NCBI GenBank assembly: GCA_023053545.1
Contig: JAKZAN010000005.1
Location: forward strand, 9,300,001 to 9,364,000
DNA from: Lepidurus packardi
Lineage: Eukaryota; Arthropoda; Branchiopoda; Notostraca; Triopsidae
Direction: 5' to 3'
DNA length: 64,000 nt
The number at the start of each line of letters is the position of its first letter. Position 1 is the stretch's first letter. A program made the translations under genes and the position numbers. This document shows positions 32,830 to 46,000 of the stretch, piece by piece. Under the pieces are notes generated by a model. It did no database searches. It saw nothing but the letters and a program-made list of their open reading frames with translations, and had not been told where the DNA came from.

Positions 32830-35800
32830 ATGAAGTGCTACAAGGGTACATTGATTGTCGTTGCTCTAATTGTGGGTGCTGGAGAGACGAAACGTTGGAA
32901 AATCCCTCCCCCAGTAGTGCAAATCGAGAAAAACAGCAAAGAAGTTAGTTTACCTGATCCTAGTGAATTAGCGAGATCAATAACCCCGCTTTCAACGGGA
33001 ATTTCAATGTTTTTGCAAGCTTGGGAGTTGTTGTACTCAAGTAAGTAATTTCTGTTTTAATAACGCAACCTGGCGGCTTGAGCCAGGAAAATCTGGGTTA
33101 GACTAGTTACATTGAACACGTGCCAAACTTGCCAATTTTAAGAAGTAGAAATTCTTACACTCACTAAAGTGGGATGCGATTCACTCAAGTCAATCTTTTA
33201 AGAAGATTTGTAATTTCTTGGCCCAAATTTGAGACAAATTGTAAGGGATATTCTGGTGATCATGAATTTCTAAGCTGAAGAGTTTTAGAATTAAATGAAA
33301 TACAATCAGTAAATAAGAAATAAATATTAAAGCGAAGAAATAAGAAGATTGCAAATTTTCTTAGAAATACTTCATTTCTTTTTCTTCTACCCTGTAATAA
33401 GGAACATGGGAACTAGATTCCAAGTCGAGAAAGAGCGAAGCGAAGCCGTTTATGTTATTTTCCTTTATGCGTAGAACTTTGCAAATTTACCACGAAGTTG
33501 CTCTGCTATAAATTTTCCGTCACGAAAATGTAATAAAATTGCTAATCAATTAAGCACAGTATTTAACTAAATCACCCAAATAAATACCAGTATTTGCGTC
33601 AAACTAATCAAGTTACTCTTTAAATGATCAGGATCTCCGAAATCACACCCTACGGATGAAAAGTATACCGTTCTCATCCCCAAGGATATCATATTCCGGT
33701 CGGAGTTCCCCCCAGACACCCTGAACCCTCTACTCATTGACACCACGTTCCAAAAACTCATTCTTCACAGTCATATCGTCCGTGGGAAAATCGTTCTGCC
33801 TGACGTCAAAACTGCACGAACCGTGCTCATCCAGGCTCAAAATTTGGACGGCCAGATAGTTGAATTCGACACTCAAATCGGCTATGGTAAGCAATCACCC
33901 TTTCTTTAAAACTCTTACTTTCCCCTTTCTAAGCAAAAATCTTTTTAAATTTCCCGCCTTTTATTTGAAATATCAAGGTTTTGGCGCGGTAAATGGAATC
34001 CCAATCGTCGCTCGACCTTTGGAAACTTCCAATTTGCTGTTATACGTCATTGACGACCTTCTCTTCGTATCCACTGATGACATCATCGCTGCTATAGAGC
34101 GGACATCCTTCTTAGAGCCCCAAGGGCCACCTATTACTTTCAAAAACCCTGTGCAAGCACAACTTGACTTAGAGCCTAAACCGCCCGCGATTCCGCTCTA
34201 TTTGGAAGCTCCAGCCCCGCCAATCGACGGCCCTCTACCGCCAGCAATTCCTGACCCGGAAATCTTAGCACAGTATGGTTTATTGGATGATGATGCTTTT
34301 CAGGCACAATCTAGAAGTGGATCAGGCAAAAGGAATCGCGGAAATGTTCGATTCGGAGTCCTACAACACTTTAATGACCCCGATAAGGACCCCAAGGTTA
34401 AATTAATTCTGGATTTACCTGAACCGCCAGCGATTCTACGGGATAATACCATACAAGGACCTCAGGCACTCAAGAAGACGAAGGTAAATAAGCAATAACA
34501 TTTCAAACCAGTTTTGGAAGGTAAACACTCTGTTTTCGTAAAAGTATAACCAACATGAAGTTCGAAGGAAAACCGCCAAGAATCAAACGGAATCGGCTTT
34601 GAATTCGTTGGGGATTTATCAGTTCCTGACCGCGGCTGTCCTAGCGCAAATCAACTTCCGGGGTGGGAACTTAACTCTAATTACGCCTTCGGATCGAGTA
34701 CTGCAATTAAGGAATATTTCGCTTCCGCAATTGCTATTAGAAGATCCGGTTCATGCAGCTCGGTTTATCAGGTACTACTTTAACTTGAAAATAGTTATTA
34801 TATAAAAATTAAGGTTAAATTTCGTAATATTTTTTTGTCATAAAAAAGGACCAATTAGGGTTCTAATCATTAGATTTCTTATATTTTAATAGGAATCATA
34901 TGTTGAATGGCACGTATAATGCAAGCGAACTGGTCCGACAAGGTAGAGTTGTATCTCAAGCTGGGGAGATTTTAAACTTCGATATGAACCAAGGTTAGTT
35001 AACCCAAAAGAAAAAATATCCGAAATATTTATTAAACAAATGTTCTGTCCTAAGGTGTATTAAGAGTGAATGGTGTCCCAGTCAGTAAACCTAACGTGGT
35101 AGCCAGCAATGGCGTGCTGCATATCCTTGATGGAGTCTTGGATATTCCTTCTACGTCAATTAACCTAACTAAGGAAGATTCATTAAGCTCATTCGTAATT
35201 TCGTCTCAATTAGAAATCGGAGAAAACACACCAAGGATGAAATCCGGCCAGATTATAAAGTAATTACTACATATATTTTTTGTAGACTTTGAACTTAATT
35301 TAATTAAATAATTTTGTTTATCTCCTGCAACTTTAGTTAATTGTACATTTTAATTTTATTTTTCACTTATTTCTTTATCATTCGTAATGTCCTTAGTTAA
35401 TTAAGCTCGTCTGCAATATATTTAAATTATTAAATTAGGAAACTGATTCCATTTCTTAATCTCATTAACAGCGATGATCCGTTATCGGAAATTCACAATT
35501 TTGCTCAAGTATATCATCTAACAGCTCGAATTGCGGAACGTAATATCGCCACCGTTCTACAAAACAACGACGCTGCCACACTTCTGTCTCTGTTAGAACT
35601 CGCTGGTTTAATTGGCGAATTAACCTCCGGTGGTAATTAATGAAGCATATCTCTTACAAAAGTCTTCCTTTTTAGAAATGTATATTTTTTTAATGTAGGC
35701 CCGTATACTATTTTGGCGCCGAATGATAAAGCTTTCGCCAATCTTGCCCCGTCACGCCTGCAAGAATTAACAACCCAGCCTGATTTACTCAAAAAATTGC

Positions 35801-38056
35801 TCAGTTACCACGTAATTAATCAAAGCCAACAAGAAGACTCCGAAGTCGTCAATGATTCCGTATTCCGCACCCTCCTGGGCTCTCCTCTACGCTTCAACAT
35901 TTACGATAACGTAAGATAACTTGTCCTAATTAATTTGGACTTATTTACTTTTTCGTTAATTTAAAAATTTAGAAACTTTTCTTTCGATCTTTTAGTGGCT
36001 AATTTCTATTTTGTTTGGTAGATGGTCCTAACGGCCGGAGCTAAAGTTATAATCCCTGATCAAGATTTCAGTCAAGGCGTGATCCACGTCATCGATTCAG
36101 TTCTAATGCCTCCAGTGGGGGATTTGACTTCCACCATGATCCAGAAAGAAGGGTTGGAGCGTTTCATCACCGCTTTTGCGGTCAACAAAACCGCAATGCT
36201 GGGCACAGGTACGAAATTCAATACAAATAGTTCATTTATATTAAAACCGAAATTGCAAAATATTCTAAAAATCTTTTTTAAAAAAGAGAATATATTTTCA
36301 GACGGTCCCTGGACAATAATCGCACCTTTGGACGCCGCATTTGACGCCTTGACTCTGCCCTGGATGGAACTGATTCTCCACCACAAGCTCGAACTCATCG
36401 AGTCGCTTAAAGCCCACGTAATACGGGGAGGCTGGTACCGGCGAGCATGTACCCAACCTTGTAATGTAACCAGCATTACTGGTCATATCCTCACTTGTAG
36501 TTACCAAAATGGTAATTTACACGATATTCAAAACTAAGTCAGCATTAAATTCTGGAAATTATATATGGATGAATATTTAGGAGTTTTGAGCTTCAATGGA
36601 GTCCCAGTAATAGAATCAGACATTACTGCCACCAACGGAGTTTTGCATACGATTCCTCAGCTGATAACACCGCCGGTTCTGCTCGATTCTCCGAAAAATC
36701 AGTTGAATGAACCCAAAAAAAATCTAGACGAATCCAAATTGGAATTTACTGCACAAGAAATTGATATAATGCTTCAGGAGGTGGCTCATTTGCTACTCCC
36801 AGCGGTAGAAACAAACATTCCGACGCTTGCCCCGCCCACCTTAAGTCCCCATGTGGTATCCGAGACGCCAATGACGATTAATGAGAGTGAGGGAATTTTT
36901 GAACAAGTTACTGTTCCAAGCAATGCCATTATTTTACCTCCTATGGAAGAAGAAAAACAAGCAGCAACGGTTTGGCAAATCATCGAGCAACGGAATTTAA
37001 CCATTTTTAGCAAAATGCTCGTCACTGCTGGGCTCAAAGATTTCTTTACCCAACCTGGTAATGAAAACATTAATTTACCCACCTAAGAAAATTTGGATTA
37101 ATTCAATCAAATTACAGACCATTTCTAATTTTTTACTAAAATATATATTGAAAGGTCCTTGGACGGTTTTTGCGCCCAACAATGCAGCCTGGTCTGCTTT
37201 ACCTTCTGCTTTGTTGCACCAATTAAGCCATGACCAAACGTTCCTGAATCGAATCTTGTCGTACCACATTTCGAATTCTAACGCGACTCGATTAGATCTA
37301 AAAAACGACTTAATACTGCCTTCACTTTCGAACGATCGACCTATTAGGATCAATCTCTACAGCGATGGACAAGTCAGCGTAAGTTCTATTACAAGTTTAT
37401 AAGGTCAATTTCACTAATTTTTTATATTTTTTCAAGTGGTTCACGGCCAGTGGCAACAAGATTATTGATCTGGATGAAATGGCGAATAATGGGGTAGTAC
37501 ATATTGTTGATGGGGTTTTGTACCCGCCCCATGGAGATCTCCTTACGTCGATTAGGCTTTCCCCGATTCTCATGACCATTAATATGATAATTGACATATT
37601 AGGCCCTGAATTTGAGCAAGAATTGGCTCAACGTAATCTATTATTTTCTTCCAAAATACTTCTTTTCCTTACATACTCTTTTTATCTTTTCAGTTCCTGG
37701 TCCAGTTACGGCGTTTATTCCCAATGACGAGATTTTAATGGAAACCGATTTTGAGAGTATTTCAGACATGGATCGATTGTCATGTAAGATTTATATCTCA
37801 ACTTATTTAATTCATTGGAGAATAGTTATTTTATGCTGGACGTTTTCTAGATTGGCTCAAGTCGCATATAGTGACAGGAAGCTATTATAGAGATGGTTTA
37901 CAAGATAATGAGCAGTTAATGACCCTGACGAATCGGACGCTTTCGATCCAAAACGACCACGAGATCCACATGAATGGAGCAGACTTGGTAGCCCCCGACA
38001 TTACACTGACTAATGGTGTATTACATATAGTTAACGTTCCTTTGTTTGATCCTTGA
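32830..38056 (+). CDS. Secreted multi-FAS1 (fasciclin) domain protein, TGFBI/periostin/midline fasciclin-like
   Basis: Fifteen exons keep frame: 32830-33040, 33632-33886, 33978-34483, 34581-34771, 34893-34993, 35055-35259, 35472-35632, 35699-35910, 36022-36208, 36302-36511, 36581-37057, 37155-37378, 37437-37632, 37694-37783 and 37851-38056. The product is about 1143 residues. It begins with a signal peptide (CYKGTLIVVALIVGAG). Six FAS1-like units follow, seen from H1-type starts (KYTVLIPKD, NLTLITPSD, PYTILAPNDKAF, PWTIIAPLDAAFD, PWTVFAPNNAAW, PVTAFIPND) and H2-type ends (NGVLHILDGVL, GVIHVIDSVLMPP, NGVLHTIPQL, NGVVHIVDGVLYPP, NGVLHIVNVPL). A Pro-rich insert (about residues 240-320) follows unit 1, and an acidic linker lies between units 4 and 5. 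There is no GPI or membrane tail. A role in cell-matrix adhesion is inferred from the family. The exon 4 acceptor (34580) is the least certain. Confidence 0.88.
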
Positions 38057-38173
38057 CTTCTCCAAAATTCTTGAACACAAATGAGCAAAAAAACAACAAC
38101 AATTAGTTACTAGCCATAAAAAATCGTTGGTTGGCTTGTCCAAGTTAAGTCTTAAGTGTACTTCATAAAATGT

Positions 38174-38179
38174 AATAAA
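38174..38179 (+). terminator. Polyadenylation signal AATAAA for the FAS1 gene
   Basis: A canonical AATAAA lies about 118 bases after the stop codon on the sense strand. Confidence 0.65.
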
Positions 38180-40062
38180 TTTTTCTACATTTTTATAAGT
38201 GGCTATTTATTATAACACTGTTCTAATTGTCGAAGGGCTAAACTGAAGAAATAGCGCTGGTTAGCCCGACCCTTGTTTACATCGGAAATCAGCAAACGCA
38301 TGAAGGGGATTCAGCCATGTTGGAGGAGGAGCCTAGCAATCCACAGCAAACTATAAAAGAGCATCATGTTACTACCACAAACTTATACCAATAGGAACTA
38401 AAGTTTTCAAGGCGTTTACCGGCAATTTGGAAACATGTATTTCTTATTCACATGTATTCTGGAATGCCACAGTCTGAACAAGATTACTCCACGTTTCCTC
38501 GCTCTAGAACAGACTCAAAGAAGCGCTGGAGCTAGCCTAGTTTTTTATTCAGCACATAAAACTTTGGAAAAAAACTCACATCCTTATTTAAGACAAAAAT
38601 TTTATGAGGTTTCTGTTGTCGAACTTCTTTTAGTTGAAGACAACCCCTACAAGTTCTCTCCCAGTTAAAGAAAAAAAAACGAACAAACAGGGACCAATCA
38701 TTTAATTTGGAACCGTGTCTAACAAATTGACATCCAAGTCCAAAGAAACGTGGCGCAGCTATCACCGTGCAATAAGAATTCCTCTTCTCTTATTATTACG
38801 CTTATGATCATTTTACCAATGCGTCGTGCAGAAAGCATACAGCTAAATCAACTGATTATGGGCGGTGATATGTGGAATGAAGAAGGATGGGCTAAACCAA
38901 AATAAGATTGGAAGTCGATCTCACAGAATGAAAAATTTAGAAGCGTCACATCGCTTAAAGTTTTCGGATGAATTTAGCTTAAATTTCGTGAACTTATAAT
39001 TTGAAAAACGAAAACCACGTTTTAACAGTGTATGGGTGCCGGAGCAACGACGGCACTGCAACACACATTTCCAAACTTTCTTTTTCTTCTTCCTTTCTTG
39101 AAAGACCGTTGAAGTTTTGAAGTTTGAAGTTAAAGTTTTGACACAGAACACAGAGGTGCTGCAAGGAAAGTAAGGGACAAGGAAAGAGAAGTAAAAGAAA
39201 TGAGAAAGAAATAAGATTTTAAGAGTTTAGGCAACATTACAAATAGGAACTGAAATAGAAAAGGGCGGGAAGGAAAGAAAGATGGCGGCAGGAAACACGT
39301 ATACGCAGTGCCTCAACTTTTTTGGAATTTCTCTACGATTTCTAAATACGCATAAAAGGAGGACACGGTTTCATGGCAGTGATCTTGCATAAAAGAGGCC
39401 ATTAGTTTGTGTGTTCTCACTCGAAAGCATTAACAAATTGGCTTCAGATGAGGATGGTATTATGTGTAGCGTCTCCCCATCGAGACTTGAACAATGTTTT
39501 CCACAACCTCACCGCCCCACTGTCCTGCCCAACCCCCTTTATAAAACCACAGCCCAGGGAAAGTCCCACAATTTTTTTTTGTTCTTTTTTGTGAAAAGAC
39601 ACCAACACCAGGACAAGAGTGCGAAAGGTCAAAGGCGGTGCTTCAAGGTTTCATTGAAAGAGGGAGGGAGCTAGTTGTTGGCAGAAAACGAGGACCGAAA
39701 AGATTTAGCGAAGAACATCGAGCGTTTTTTTTTATTGAAGTTTTAAATCCATTCTATTCTGTCCATTCCGATTCCTGATTTTTATGCTTTACGCATTTTC
39801 AAAAATTCTTCGACTGATTCTAAAGTAGGTTTCAACGGCTTTCTAAAAAGCTCTTCAGAAATTTTCGGATTACGTGTGACTCGTTCTTTTTTATGATTGT
39901 CCGTGACGCATATAAGAGAGTTATATGTACGTGGTACCCATAGGGAAGACGTCAGGAACAACGAGGTAGAGAGCAGTTGAGTTTGTTTATTTCTTTAAAT
40001 GGAATTGTGCTAGTTTTTCAAAGAGATTTGAAATTGGCGGTTTTCAGTTTAAGGGGCTGTGG
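38180..40062. other. Convergent spacer between the FAS1 gene and SYD-1
   Basis: No gene is supported. The right part should be the SYD-1 3' UTR. A minus-strand AATAAA at 39736-39731 lies about 330 bases past the SYD-1 stop. Confidence 0.5.
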
Positions 40063-43000
40063 TCAATTCGGACTAGTCTCGCTCTCACTCGCATCCTCTT
40101 CTTCCTCTTTGCTGTAAACGAGTTTAGGATCCCGACTTTGGAGCTGATGGGCGGAGCTATAGGGAGCAGAGCTATAGCCCCGGGAGGGGAGGGTCGGTCC
40201 TCGGAGTCCGCCCACTGTGGTGACCTCGGGTTCGTCAAAGCGTATTCTGCCTTCCGCACTGCCGCGGCCGTTGAGGTAGTGTCCGCCTCCTCCACCACTA
40301 GAAATAGGTGGGTTTATTGGCCTCCTCGGAGGCAAAGGTGGTACACTGGGCTGTGGGCTAGGAGACGTGGAAGTTGAATCTGGTGACGTTACCGAGGGCG
40401 TGGCTGAGGAGGCAGGCGTGGGGTCTTCGGAACCAGCGAGGTCTCCCGTCGGGAGGGAGCCGTGGTGGTGGAGGGTTAGGGTCCCGCTCCCACCCAGAGG
40501 ATGGGCGAAATCAGCTGTTGGAGCGGGTGATCCGTCAGCCTCTCCGCGAGTGGCGCTGCTGGTCAAGGCACGCTGCGGCTTGGTGCTGCGAGGAACCGGA
40601 AGTGGGGGGACGGGTCGGGACTGTGGAGCGAGGGGATGGGACTGATGATGGTGGGGGCGGGGCGGTAACGGCGGCAGTACGAGGGGTTGGGGTTCCGGTA
40701 CTGCGGTACCGGGTGGCCCACGCTGGTCAACAAGGGGGCTCTGGGAGGATACGTCGGTGACTGGTAGCTCCACCCCCTGAGGAAGTTGCTGAGGATGACG
40801 AAACGGCGGTTGATCCTCCTGACGCAGCACTGGCCCCTGAGAGCACGGCGTTTGGCTGCTGCTGGGCGGCGTCTGGGGACCGGAAAGGGTTGCTATTGTT
40901 AGTGGTCCCGCCCCCGATTCGAGGTGGCCGACTAGTACTTGAGAGTCTTTGGTTGGTCGTCGTGTCAGGCTGGCTGTCGCCACCACTGCTTCCGCTGCCC
41001 GAGCTGTCTAAATGAAAACATTCATTTCGTATAGTGGAAAGGAAATTTTTCGACTATCAAAATTGCAGAGAATTTCATTGTGTGGCTCTGTGCGCCAGAC
41101 TACATTACCTGACTTCATGGGCCAGATCTGTAGTAGGTATTTTAGGACGCCGATGGGTTTCTGGAAATCTAGGCTGCTGACATCATCAGAGTGTAACATG
41201 AGTACCGGACCAAAGCTAATAGCAAGGTTCTGAGGGGTCATTTTGTTGCGATCCGATTGAGCGGCGACCAAGCACAGGTGATCCATCAAGAGGAATAGTG
41301 TGTTCTATGATTTAAATGAATCAGAATTATTAGAATTACCAATCTAAATTACGATGGAATCAACCAGAAATCTAACTAGGCAATTCAAAGGTGTAAATCA
41401 AGCTTTCAAAGGAAACAAATGAATAGAAATAGAAGTAATAAGGGATAAGACACATGATAAACACATGATTGCCAGTAAATCCATAGAAAATAGAGAAATA
41501 GTCGATTTCTCATTGTTTCTGAATTACCCGGTTGTTTTTAGGAAGGCATTCCAAGATGGAAAACATAAGTTTGGCATTCCCCTCTGGGTCGTCGGGTAAA
41601 CACACAGCCAACGCTTCCACCAGCATTTGGTACAAGCATTTGGTGAAGAGGGGCTCGGGTAACTCTCGTAAATACTCTTTAAGTAGCCCAGTAATGACGT
41701 TAATATCCGGTATATTATCTGGTGACAGATCCACACTGCGTGGATTCCTTTCAAATCCCTCGCGGAGGATCCGTTTCTTGGTGGCCGAACCACACAACCG
41801 ATAGAGCCCAACGATATCCATCCCCCTTCGCTCCACCTCTTCCACACAGCGCTGGATTATGAGGGGCACACCCAATCCCAGTCCCTCTTTGTTCACTACC
41901 GATTCCAGGTCGGTCCCGAAAAGCACATTGGGGGTCCGCCCCCGAACCGGCGGTCGTCGGAATGCTGTGCGAGGTTCCGTGTAACGGAGTTTGAGGTAGA
42001 GAGTACCCCGAGGTTCCACGCGAAGTGCGATCTATGTGAACACAAAGTTCGAGTGTTTATCCTCTTATGGTTTAAACCCCGTAAAAAAATTCTCGACGTT
42101 TCTATTTTTCTTAAATTAAGCAACTTGAAATTTTAAAAATTACTTGGTGGACTGGGGCTTCCCGTAAAAGTGGGACCAGTTGTATAGATCCTTTGAAACA
42201 CAGCCGGTGGCGTAACTGGGGGTCCCATGAGTAGATAAGCATATCTAGCTCTTTATTAACTACTAAATCAAGGTCAAAGGTCTCGTCCCAGTCAAAGTTA
42301 ACGTCGCCGGTTCGAATGACGGTGCGCGCTTTATGGACGCGGTCGCACTCCAGGACGCAGTAGAGATCGCGGACAGGTTCATTACGAGATGAAGTGGAAC
42401 GTAAGCCCCGGCCACCCAATAGGTGGATCCACAAAAGGCCGCTGACGCCCTCTTCCGGGCCACCCGGTGCTGGGCCAGGACCCATGGTTGAGGTTAGTGT
42501 TGTTGACCCCGTTGGGGTAGAACCGTTTGGTCGTTCGCTCCGGTATTTCATATATTCTTTGAAAGCAGGATTTTGAACGTAAGTGATTCTCATTAGATTG
42601 TCAGTAATTCTCATAGGTAGTAAGCAAATCACATACCAGCTGGATTGATTTCAAGGAGTTTACTGCGAGGATCAGCCGGCCGAGCAGGTGTAGGTTGCAA
42701 GGCTGGGCGAGTGGGTTCGTCGCGTGGTTGCTGACTAGCGCGAGAAGGAGTCGGAAGGGTGGACATCCCTGAAATTTGGCCGGTACTTCCGGGAGTTGAG
42801 GATAAATGTGACCGGTAGGCGTAGTAAGGAGGTTCCTTGTTTTCGGAAAAGAATGCGTAGATAGAAAAGATTTCCGTAAATTGTTAAATGTATAAGAGGA
42901 CAAGTTACTAAAGTATATTAATGGGGGAGCTACAGCGGAATCGACAGAAAACATCTAAAAAAGCAACTATTACCTGGATAGTCTGTTCTTTTTTATGTTA

Positions 43001-46000
43001 CACAAAAGCTTTACGTAGAGTGTGTGAAAAAGTAAAAATCTTACGTCTCTGTTACGATCGAGCAAATTTTCAGCACTATAGGTGAAACGAGCCGCCTGCT
43101 GAGCTTGGAGAGCCTCTCTGTTCTGCTTGAGTCGCTCGTAAATGGCACTTGTGGAGGGCGCCCGCTGCATCCAAGCTTTGTACTCGGCTGCCGTGAAAAT
43201 GCTAGGCGACGACGGAATGCGACCTTTTTGAGTCACAAAGTGCGAGAGTAATTTTTGACGTTTTTTCATGAGAGAATAATTACAATAAATCACTTACTTT
43301 TGGCTTCGGATTGTGAAGAGGAAGTGGGAAGTTCAGGAGCTGATACAGCCCCGTCACTGTCTTCTTGACTATCGGTATGGTGCGACGAAGAGGTAGACGT
43401 AGTACTTTGGCTAGTCGGATCTCGATCAAAGCGAACCCCTTGAGTGGTTCTCGAGACACGGCCACGATCCCGGGGCAGCGAATTGGACCGTAAGCTCGGC
43501 GGAATCCAGGTCTGTGAAGGGTCAGTGGCACCTTGCTTATGACTAGTATTGCTAGATGAAGTAAGGCCGGTAGTACTGGCCCAAGGTAAGGTAGAACTTT
43601 CGCTTCCAGCTGCAGGGTAACCGGGTATCACCCTGTTCGGCCTTGCAAAAAGCGGTCCAGTGTTGGAGCGGTTAGTCGCTTCGGTATCAGACGCATAATC
43701 CACGGAAGATGTGCGACCACGTCGCCCAACACCTAACCTGGTGGCCGCATCGGCGCTAGTTTGCCGGGAGACCGGATAGTGCTGCATGGTCTTCATACTT
43801 GCTCTTCCGGCATTGTGACGTGACATGACGTATTCATACAAGTCACCTTCCGTCACCGGTAGCCGCTGGTCGCTACCTGACCGCAACAAACGCCCTCCTC
43901 GGGTCGTCGCCGTGAGATTCTGACCGCTAGTCGTTCGCTGATGGGTCCTTCCTAACGTAGAAGCCCTACCTAAGGTGGCGGTAGCTTGCGGAGAGGGTCC
44001 TTGACCGTGCAAAGCTGCCCAGGCTGGCCCGCCGACTTTAGAGCGGTCAAAGGTCCCAGTCGTCAAGTTTGATCGCGACCCTGATATATCCGTCGAGGGT
44101 CCAAGGCCCATGCCTTGGATTCCATAGAAGGGATGTACCTGTTCGGCGAGCGACTCTAGGGTCTTGGGGTAACTGCGGTCGAACGGAGTGAAGTGTTGTG
44201 GGACGCCCGATTTCGGTTGTTCGGTGATTACGCTAGGTGGTGGAGGAGGTTGGTAACTGGAAATCGAACTTAGGTCAACACGGTCGTCAGGTAGGCGCGA
44301 ACCAGAACCGCCAGGGTTCCGATCAAGGGTACTGGCCCGGTACCGCGAAGAATCAAAAGGCTGGGAGTTGTAGTATAAGTACTGGTCGTCCGGTAGGGCG
44401 TTGACGTTGTGGGAATCGTAAGATCGCTGATCCTCCAGTGCGAGCCGGAAGTCCCGGTCGACAAAGCGTCCCGCTTCGCGTTCGAAACGATACCCACCTC
44501 CGGCTGCAGGAGCATTGCGTCCACCGTGGTGACCTGTACCTGTACGGGGTAAGGAGCCAGTCAAGTACCGAGCACTGGGCCCAGGATAATGATGGTCCCC
44601 ATTACCGTTTGACGTACTGGTCGTATCATCCAATGGCTCTTCGTCCATACCGCGTTTCATAACCACCACCGGAGGCGGCTTCTGCTCTGGTCGAGGGGGT
44701 GGCGGTGAGGCGGGCCCGGCGGGACCTCTCCGTTGCCGGGTCGTCAGCACCAGACGTCTGGGAATGGACATGATAATCACCACGTCATCCAGACTCATCC
44801 GAGTTACGTCAACCAAGTTGACTGCCAGAATCTCGTCGCCCACCTAATATTAATCAAATAATTCTGATTGAGCAACGCCATTGAAACAGTTGTGAAAATC
44901 CTGTTTGTCTCATACTTGGACAGCATAATTTTAGCCTTTTCAATAAATATTTTTTATATGATTATCACAATATATAGCACATTTTATAGGTTTACACAAT
45001 AGGATAACAAAGGGTAAATGTTCATGTTCAAAGGGTAAATTTCCAATGTAAAGGTTGTGGGCCGAGTTTCTCAATCCCAAAAGTAGATTCAGATAAAAGG
45101 CCAGAATGCCAAAGGTTAAATTCGCAAACCTCCCAATGCAGTTCATGAAAGCTTATATTCATTATAAAGCATATATTCATAAAAAGCTTATTAGAAAATT
45201 CTAAAGAAATTAAGGGAATAATTAACAATTATAATCCAATTTGCTTCCAACTTTGAACTTTTTCAAAAGCTTTAAAAAAGGTGCAAAAACTTTCCCTCAG
45301 GATTCTTCCAAGAGTGGGAAGTTTTTACGATTTCTAATTCTAATACATAATACAGTGATTAGAATAATTCTATAATGAATCTTAATCTAACGCGTAATAG
45401 GATCCGTGTTAAAAGAGTTAACACCTCTTGAAGTGGAAATTTATAACTTCGCAAAATAATTGTTAATTAACTTAAGTGACTTTTTGTGTTTAAAATCAAA
45501 TCAAATACTTTTTAAACTTTAACAGAGCAATTAAGTATAAACGTAGACATACAATAGAAGAAAATTGATCGAAATAAATTTAATCAAAATATTGAACGTC
45601 AAAATCCGGCATATGTTAATCTCAGATTTCTTATTTGCTAACATTCACGCAGTGCTTCGAAACAATGCATCTTCCGCCCATGTGATGGTAAGTTGACTAA
45701 TCCTATACAAGTTACTTGAGGCACGGGTTTATCTCCCCAACATAATTTTTTCAAGAACAGCAGAACGAAAATTCTATTCCTTGGCAAGGCAGCTGTCTTT
45801 CTCCTTCTCGTTAAAAAGGGTACGTAAGTGTTATTATGATTAATTTAAATGCATAGTTGAGTATATCAAAGTAGATTATGTGGGCTTTTAGGGACGCAAA
45901 TAAAGTAAGTAGAAAAATACAATGAGAGGAAGAGTTACGTGGTTTTTTTACCCGTAAACAGCCCGAGTTGTAGACAGCGCTTTCCAGAGCGATGCGCGAA

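Noticed and set aside
32487..32948. 153-codon plus-strand open frame overlapping the FAS1 gene start
   Set aside because: It lies in a different frame from the signal peptide and FAS1 coding exon, has low-complexity basic content and no family features.
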